The notes under the pieces are model-generated. The model was not told where the DNA came from. It made no database searches and saw nothing but the letters and a program-made list of their open reading frames with translations. This document shows, in pieces, positions 57,860 through 64,000 of a stretch of DNA of 64,000 nucleotides. The stretch covers positions 620,001 through 684,000 of the forward strand of contig NGZR01000002.1 of the NCBI GenBank assembly GCA_002197995.1, given 5' to 3'. Position 1 is the first letter of the stretch, and every line of letters starts with the position of its first letter. Position numbers and translations under genes: made by a program. Source of the DNA: Gaeumannomyces sp. JS-464 (Eukaryota; Ascomycota; Sordariomycetes; Magnaporthales; Magnaporthaceae).

Positions 57860-58560
57860 ATGGAGGACTCCGCCCTCCCCGACGTCAAAACCTCGGTCCT
57901 TCCATTTCAGCGCCATATCGACCCTGCGCCACACCGGCCCTTGCCTCCTCACGGCCGTCCGGTGCCGTACGCGGTTATGCACCAACGTCTAATACACGCT
58001 AGCAAGGCCATTGTACTTAAAGTATGCCATGAAGCCGACATTATCGTTAGCAAAGTGTTACGGTAGGTAGGGGGCCACCTCTCCAGTGCACTAACACGGG
58101 AGGTCACCTCACGTGACCTGGGCAGGCAGCCCTGCGAGTATGAGCCCTGCAGAAGCTTCACCTCCTCCGCAATGGCGCACCAGCCTGCAGGCCCCCTCCA
58201 CAATAAAAGACATCTTCCATTTCCTGCTTTTAATTGTGCCCGCACCGGCTCTAACACAAAGCCGAAGCAGACGCTCACATATGTGCTAACTGTATCGAGG
58301 GCAAAGCCACCAAGGTAGGCAGCAGGCAGTTCATTCCGAGCCGACGCCTGCTTGCCCTCATTCACCTCGATACGATTGCTATCAAACCCACCTAATTAAC
58401 GAAACAACCTCTTTCGGCTGGGCCCTCTTCAGCAGTAGGAACGACACCACGGAAGCCTTCCGCGAAGTGCTCGGTTGTGCCGATTATAAGATTATTGGAC
58501 CGGTTAACCGCCTAATTAGCAACCAGTTTCACCTAGGTGTCGCTAAAATCCGATTCGTGA
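57860..58560 (+). pseudogene. Copia gag-pre-integrase/integrase fragment, split by a solo LTR
   Basis: The plus strand to 58055 reads M-H-Q-R-L-I-H-A-S-K-A-I-V, the His pattern of the gag-pre-integrase domain. The LTR at 58056-58256 interrupts it. From 58257 it resumes with C-A-N-C-I-E-G-K-A, the paired Cys, then L-I-H-L-D-T-I-A-I-K-P, the start of the integrase core with its first catalytic Asp. A frameshift follows, then N-E-T-T-S-F-G-W-A-L-F-S-S-R-N. After about 58560 similarity fades. The DNA is GC-richer than the other elements, so this fragment escaped most RIP. It is unrelated in detail to the two Copia elements at 17-30 kb but has the same domain order. Confidence 0.65.
58056..58256. 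repeat. solo LTR (201 bp) with 5-bp target duplication
   Basis: It begins TGTTACGG and ends CTCTAACA, with TGTTA/TAACA tips. CAAAG stands on both sides (58051-58055 and 58257-58261), a perfect 5-bp duplication. It interrupts the Copia pre-integrase reading exactly. It is distinct from the three other LTR families in the window, and no internal sequence is present, so the rest was lost by LTR-LTR recombination. Confidence 0.88.
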
Positions 58561-59286
58561 CAGAGTACCTGCGCAAAAAGGTCTAGTTCGTTGTGGACCT
58601 CGCCGTTTCTGAGCAAAAACGCATCTGTAACGGCAAACACCGCTATGAGGAGTATAAGGAGACAAGGTCTGGCTCAAACTAAGCCTCGCCCACAAGCCGA
58701 AGGAAGAGTTAAAGGCTCCAAGAACACCTATAAGCGTCAGGGATCTTACAATATCGTCCGCAAGATCTCACCCCTCGCCTACCAGCCAGAGCTTCCGCCC
58801 AACTACAAGATCCCCCTGCCCTCGCCATCAGCATCTAGCACCTGGCTCACTACAACTGACCGGAGCAACCCTCAGGTGCTCTTCTAGGCACAAGGAAAAC
58901 CACACCGGATTGGCGGAGAACACCACGGACCTGGGGGTGCAATATAGGACATGTAAATATCTTCATCCGCTGTCACGGCTAGGTGGCAACGTCGACCGTT
59001 GGACCTAGTGCATAATGTTCCCTACACCCGCGAGTCCTGCAATTGCTGCACAAAAACAATGAATACAAATCAGCGTTTCCCGCCCACGCCTTAAGGCGAT
59101 GCCTTGCACTGTCCATATTCGCCGAAAACGCGTGCCCGGTCGGAAGGCTCATACGCCTCAAAATATGGATGGCGCCGATATTATCCGAAACTCGGCGGCG
59201 GAAAATAATGGGCTGCATATCGACGCCGCCCGTCCTCGACCGACACTATTGGCAGCGGCTGCCTCCTTGGCGGCCGCCGCCTTTTG
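58561..59286. other. transition region, no supported gene
   Basis: A plus-strand frame at 58591-58887 is open and may continue the Copia fragment out of frame, but no motif supports it. Nothing else is recognised. Confidence 0.4.
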
Positions 59287-60156
59287 CTACGCGGCCCGGC
59301 GCGACACGGCGTCGGCGACAAAGTGCGCAAACGGGTCGTCCTCGAACTCTTCCGCCAGCACCACCTCGACGTCGTCGCCGCCGTCACCCAGCGCCGTCAC
59401 CCTTTTAGGCACAGCGGCCTCGTCGTCGGAGTCGTCGAGCTCGATGGCTGGCGCCCCGACTAACAACGCCCCGTATGGCGCGCCTCCCCCGCGCGAAGCA
59501 AGAAAAGGCCGGTTCCTACCAGCAAAAGCACCGTCATCTTCCGAGTCGGACAAAGCTATGGGGCTATCTCTAAAACCCGGGGTTTTGTCGGCGTCGCTAG
59601 GCCGCATAGCGTGGCGGGTCCCTTGCCCATGTCGAGCCGCACGCTTAATCTTATCCCGGAAAGGTGGCGTATCCCGTTTCGCTTGCTCGAAGGTTAGGTG
59701 ATCGGTCGACCGTGGTTGCCACTACGCGAGCGAATGAAAAACTGTCAGCAATGCGCTTCCTCTTTTTGCGGGCAGGGGTCCCGGCGAGCCTCCGTGGTTC
59801 TAGCTCTCTCATCTTGGACGACGCGGCGACACATTGTAAAGGCCCTCCGATTCCGAGATGTCGGACCGTAAGAGCTTCCGGCGCTTGCTGCCGTGCAGCT
59901 CCGAGGTGGGCCGATCGAGCGACTCCCTCCGCTCGGCTTCTATCTCATAGTCCTGGTCCTTAAGCACCACAGGGAAGAACTTTTTTAAAAGCTTGAACAG
60001 GTCCAGATCGTCATCCTCAACGACCGGGCCGTCCAAGTCGGGGGTGGCGGGTGCAGGCTGAACTTTGGGGGGCCGTTTGGCTTGGCGCTTGAACAAGGGT
60101 TTTCTGGGCGGGGAAGGAGGTTCGGCGAAGGGATCACCGACCAGCTCCGTGGTCAT
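59287..60156 (-). pseudogene. Rad60/Esc2-like SUMO-like-domain protein, N-terminal part only
   Basis: The ATG at 60156 opens M-T-T-E-L-V-G-D-P-F-A and a basic, Pro-rich start (F-K-R-Q-A-K-R-P-P). An acidic-aromatic segment follows (D-D-D-L-D-L-F-K-L-L-K-K-F-F-P), then R-R-K-L-L and S-D-I-S-E-S-E-G. After a break, a second open piece (59607-59287) has the SIM-like motif P-I-A-L-S-D-S-E-D-D and E-E-F-E-D-D-P-F-A-H-F-V. This layout recalls the N-terminal halves of ascomycete Rad60/Esc2 proteins, which act in SUMO-dependent genome stability. The C-terminal SUMO-like domains are not present: downstream DNA is the Copia fragment. The two pieces are in different frames, so an intron or damage lies between. 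Recognition rests on pattern only. Confidence 0.4.
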
Positions 60157-60983
60157 ACAATAGCGGGTTGCACTGTGCGCCGTCGTCGATTCCCCACAAG
60201 TTGGTTAGCCCTGGGGAGCCGCCTGAGTTCGCAGCCGCCAGGGCTACCGCGGGTGTCATCGTAGCTTGCTGGGGGCTGCTTCGACGGTGTAAACCGGCTC
60301 TTTGACTGGGGGCCCTGGGGGCTCGGGCTTGTAGCCTCCCTTGCGATGGGTTGGGCGAGCGAAGGCAAAATGGAGGATAGCCCTGACCCACCGAGGGGTC
60401 CTGACAGCTTGGGCGTTGGCGTTTGGAAACCTAACTCTTTCGGAGGAGGGGATAGGGGCAAGCACGTCGTGCGAGCCAAATTACCTAAGCTAATGTAAGT
60501 CTAACCGCGACCCCATCTGTTGGCATTTCTTCACGATCCTTCCCATCGCTCTGGGTCTTATGTAGGAGCGTCAGATTGCTAGGAGCCCGGCTGTCGCGAG
60601 CCTGGAGGGGGTTCACAACGGACAGCTGAGTAGCGGCAGGTACAGCACAAACAGGAAGTTCTCGGCGCAGCGACCAAGACCAGCGAGGGTGGCGGCCGTT
60701 GGCTGCTGCCGGTGCGCCCGGAGCCGCTTGGCAGAGGCCCAAGGACCCAGTTTGGAGTGGGGCCGTTGCCCGGGTCGATGCGGCCCAGCCTCAATGTGGC
60801 GGCGAGCCCCTGTGGCTTGGACATCAAGCCGGCCGAGGGCCGGCTTAGCTTCACCGGGCCTCACGCCCGTAACACCGGCCGATCGCATTTACTACTACCC
60901 GTTGCGCCTTTGGTGCAACCGCTACACTTATAGCGCTCTAGCGTTTATACGCCCACCGGCCGATCGCCTGTTCGACCTATTAC
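60157..60983. other. region upstream of the Rad60-like fragment, no assigned gene
   Basis: Long minus-strand frames (60134-60391, 60256-60465, 60153-60479) are Pro-rich and overlap each other, so they reflect GC composition. Part of this should be promoter sequence for the minus-strand fragment. Confidence 0.4.
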
Positions 60984-61160
60984 GGAGCGTTGGAATGCGG
61001 CCCGATTATCGTATGCCCTAGCAATAGCGAAGGTTCAAACTGCTAGCCGCTTTAATAGCAGCATTTAGCCTAATGTAAGGAAGCTTAGGTTGTCAGCTAG
61101 CACGTCGTATGCCCCTAGGGAGGCAGGGAATGGTAGATCCCGACTTACCGACGTTAAATA
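60984..61160 (+). repeat. dispersed repeat, copy B
   Basis: Matches 30524-30685 in the same orientation, sharing GGAGCGTTG-AATGCGGCCCGA, GCTAGCACGTCGTATGCCCC and TTACCGACGTTAAATA. It keeps more G/C at variable sites than copy A. A CT-rich microsatellite follows directly, so the repeat end is at or just before 61160. Confidence 0.7.
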
Positions 61161-61184
61161 TACTCTCTCGCTCTCTCTCTCTCC
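61161..61184. repeat. CT microsatellite
   Basis: A run of CT/TC units with one interruption (CTCTCTCGCTCTCTCTCTCT), immediately after the end of dispersed repeat copy B. It could be a tail generated at insertion or a pre-existing target. Confidence 0.8.
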
Positions 61185-61205
61185 CCTTCCGAGATCGGAG
61201 TGGAG

Positions 61206-64000
61206 CTACATCGCCAGGACAGCCCCCAGCTTCCCCGTCACGATCTCGACCGTTTCCCCAGTCGTCACTGCCCCCCAATCAAGTAGAGAACATTTCCCAG
61301 CACGCGGCTGTGCACGTTCCAGGTGATTGGGTCCTCCGTGCCAGTTCCCTCTCTCAGAAGATTGCGAAGCTCCACAGCCGCGGCGCTGGTATAACCCACC
61401 CCGTCGGACGACTTCATGTGGATGGCCAGCACAGTGCCCAGGGCCCAGACGCCAGCCACCGAGGGGGCCAGGGACACCTCTTCTACGAATCCTCGAGGCC
61501 AGATGGACCATGCTGCGGGTTCCCCGCATCGCCCTGGCTGCGCGGCAGCCTCGATGGGTCTCTCTATCCAACTTCTCTTCGTGGTCGAATTGTTCCGGTC
61601 TCCATCTCCGCACGACTCCATTCTCATGAACTGCCTTAGCGACTCCAGAGCGACCTGGCACCCGACGGGATGCGCCGTATAGCTGTGCCCGTGCAGTAGG
61701 GCGTCTGTCTTGTCAGTGCTCGTAAACGCGGCGAAGATGCTTTCAGACGCCAGCGTCGCCGCGAGCGGAACGAGCCCTCCGGTCAGGAGCTTGGCATGCA
61801 CGGAGATGTCTGCATGGGCCTGGATAAGGCCCGACGATGTGAATGTCCCGAGGCGGTAAAGGCCCGTAAAGACTTCGTCGAATATAACGGGCAGGCCAGT
61901 CCAGTCGGCAGCTGAAGAGGGCTGTGTTGAACTGTCGCCGAAAAGGTGCGCAGAGCGCCGGACCATATTGACGAGGACGTGTTGGAAGAGCGGATCACTG
62001 CGACAAGTCAGTTTCTGCAATGCAGCCGAATGTTGACGGTTGCCGATGGGGGAAACACCCACACCAGAAGCATCCCCCTGCGCCAATGACCACCGGTTCA
62101 ATGACTAACGCTCCCAGCTTGTTTCCCTGGTCGATGTAGCAGCGGATCTTTTCCTCCGCGTACCTCTCGTACACCGCAACCTCTGCGCCGTGTTTTCGCC
62201 GCGCGAGGTCAAAAACGTCGTGGAGCGTTTCGAATTCGAGCGCAGGCAGCGTCTGAGTTCCCATAGCCTCGGGCAAGCGCACCACCCACCGGCCTTTGAC
62301 ACACGAGACGGTCGCGTAGTCCAGCCACAGACCCCGTCCTGAATACCAGTCTACCTTGTGGTTGAAGCTCCCTGGCTCGGCACATTCCATCGCGCCAAGG
62401 GTGTCGCCATGGTAGCCACCCTTGAGCGCCAGAACGCCCACGTGCTCGGCCTTGGGCGCCCTTCCCATCTTGGCCGGGCCGCCATCTGCCGCATTTGTCG
62501 TCCCCTGCGGCGCGCCCCAGCCGTAGCGCCGTCCCGCCGCCCGCAGCGCCATCTTGAGCGCGACCTCGATGCCGGTGCTGCCGTTGTCGGAGTAGAAGAC
62601 GCGTCTGAGCCGGTGGTTCCCGGCCCGGCTCATCCCGGCAAGGAGCGTCTCGGCTAGCGCTAAGGCGGGTTCGTGCACGGCTTCGGCGAACATGACGTGC
62701 CCGTAGCGTCCGGCCGCGTACGCCGCAGCCAGCGTCAGGGACGGAGAGCCGTGTCCGAGGCCCTGGGTCCACCACGAGGCAGAGCCGTCGAACGACGGCT
62801 GGAGGAGCGATGACGCTGCGGCTGTTGCTGCGGCTGCTGCTGGTGCTGAAGAAGACCTCGGATCCCGAGATGGTGGAACGTTGGGAGCGCCTGCAGAGAG
62901 ACACCTGGCCTCGGATGGTGCGGCCGTCGCCTGTGTTGCGAGCGTTTGGAAAAAGTCCCCCTTGGCGCTGTCAATAACCGTAATGTCGGAAGGACGCAGC
63001 AGCTTCTGCTGCGTGAAGGGGTACCATATCTTCCGGTATGCCGTAGTAGACATCGACTCCAGCCTCCGGACTCGCTCTGCGTGCCTCTCGGCCAGGCGCT
63101 TCACGATATTGCCCACTCTGACCCCGGACCCCACAGCCGGGCGTAGTATGCCCGCATTCGCTCTTCGTCTGTTTGCACTGTCCTTGTCGCAGGGGCGGTG
63201 CATCAACGCCCACAACCGGCACCCAAACCGGGCGCCAAAGTACTCCTTCAGATAGGCGGCGTTTTGGTGTACGACGTCCTCAACACAAGAGGACGCTTTC
63301 GACGTCGTAGCCCCGCATCTTGAGGGCTCGAAGGCGGAGACTGGTTAGCGAGATGCCCGAAGTTTGGCGTCTCCGATCAGCACCACAGGCAGACGCAGGG
63401 CCGCGTACAGGTCTGCCTGGGTGGTGCCCGAGGGCGAGGGTGAGTGCACGCCGCCGGCCGTCTCGAGGAAGAGCCAGCCGGGGCCCGAGGTGGCGGCTCG
63501 AGAGCAGCTGGCATGAACGAGGGACAGGAGTTTTGCGTCGGTTGGAGCCTGTTGTCGGGGAATCACATGAGTTGCGCTGAGTCGACATGAGGCTCGACGT
63601 CTTGGGGGAAGACTGACCCGACCTCGTGCCGCGGCATGCGGACTGACGGGCTGCGGGTATTGAAGCAGTGTGGTCGAAAGGACATCAGGCGCGTGGAGCG
63701 CGACATGGCTGGAGGAATATGGCCATGAGAAGGAGCTTTGAACAAGCCACATGGGACGATGGATCGCCTCTGTATTTCATGTTTTAATTGACCCCCAGAC
63801 TTAAGAGACTTCGGGTGAGTGGAATGGGGAGACCAACACTGTGCATCTGCCTCATCATCCGGCCCCGTAGACACGGGCTTCAGGAAGCTGGTCTTCTCCC
63901 CGCTGTACAACGCTCTCGCGGCTCGGCAGAGCAATGTCGCCAGCACTGTCTTGCCGACATTAGTGTTGGCGCCGTAGACCTGATAGATGCGGAGGTTGCG
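61206..64000 (-). pseudogene. bioDA: bifunctional dethiobiotin synthetase / DAPA aminotransferase (BioD-BioA fusion), frameshifted, 5' end outside window
   Basis: It runs in from the right edge. The BioD part has the P-loop G-A-N-T-N-V-G-K-T (about 63970), Q-P-V-S-P-H-A-A-A and E-T-A-G-G-V-H-S-P (about 63450). The BioA part begins near I-W-Y-P-F-T-Q (about 63030) and has D-N-G-S-T-G-I-E-V-A (about 62580), G-G-Y-H-G-D-T, P-V-V-I-G-A-G-G, an intron (61998-62064), D-E-V-F-T-G and the PLP lysine site H-A-K-L-L-T-G-G (about 61785). It makes DAPA from KAPA and then dethiobiotin, two biotin steps; the fused form is typical of fungi and plants. One-base losses are seen near 63353 (after G-D-A-K-L), near 63292 and in a G6 run near 61274. 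Correcting the last moves the stop to 61206. Damage or assembly indels cannot be separated. Confidence 0.85.

Noticed and set aside
1..64000. A secondary-metabolite cluster, defence island or CRISPR-like system
   Set aside because: No PKS/NRPS/terpene core gene, no regularly spaced short repeats, and the host genes present share no pathway.

Overview
The window looks like a chromosome segment of a filamentous ascomycete (Pezizomycotina, probably Sordariomycetes). The evidence is short introns of 45-140 bp with GTATGT/GTAAGT-type donors, fungal-lineage genes (an ADAM-type metalloprotease with a disintegrin domain and cytoplasmic tail, a fused BioD-BioA biotin enzyme, a SulP-STAS-cNMP protein), and a two-compartment base composition. 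GC-rich gene islands alternate with very AT-rich, stop-codon-riddled transposon graveyards. C-to-T/G-to-A damage in the transposons (YLDD to YLNN, Trp to stop, Gln to stop) is what repeat-induced point mutation (RIP) leaves. The species cannot be told from the sequence.

Layout: 1-5904 is a minus-strand Ty3/gypsy chromovirus running off the left edge. 5920-7130 is a Copia remnant. 7.1-9.5 kb is unassigned AT-rich debris. 9.7-14.1 kb is a GC island with two broken genes for secreted proteins. 14.5-16 kb is low complexity with long poly-C tracts. 16.08-17.29 kb holds two LTRs related to the gypsy LTR. 17.3-30.3 kb is a nested structure: a minus-strand Copia element (short LTRs at 17317-17483 and 30093-30259) interrupted by a second, complete 7.5-kb Copia-type element (22098-29632) with matching ATATA target duplications. 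30.3-33.1 kb holds remnants of a PIF/Harbinger transposase and of a pogo/Fot1-type transposase.

33.9-43 kb is the main gene island: a frameshifted conserved fungal gene, the ADAM-like metalloprotease, a small DnaJ-type zinc protein, an 820-bp TA-flanked inverted-repeat element (MITE-like), and a stranded first exon of an FG nucleoporin. 44.0-56.8 kb is bounded by two inverted copies of one PIF/Harbinger family, one deleted (44031-47093, TTA duplication) and one longer (52786-56769). Between them lie three truncated genes: a kinase-like (APH) fragment, the 3' half of a SulP transporter, and a SNF2 helicase whose DEAH box reads DKAH. 57-64 kb carries a Copia fragment split by a solo LTR with perfect CAAAG duplications, a Rad60/Esc2-like fragment, and the 3' part of bioDA running off the right edge.

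The gene islands do not form an obvious pathway or cluster. The coherent story is genome architecture: nested and inverted transposons, RIP decay, and host genes truncated at transposon boundaries. Almost every host gene also has one or more single-base frameshifts, several in homopolymers. From sequence alone I cannot separate true pseudogenes from uncorrected assembly indels. No CRISPR, rRNA or convincing tRNA gene was seen.
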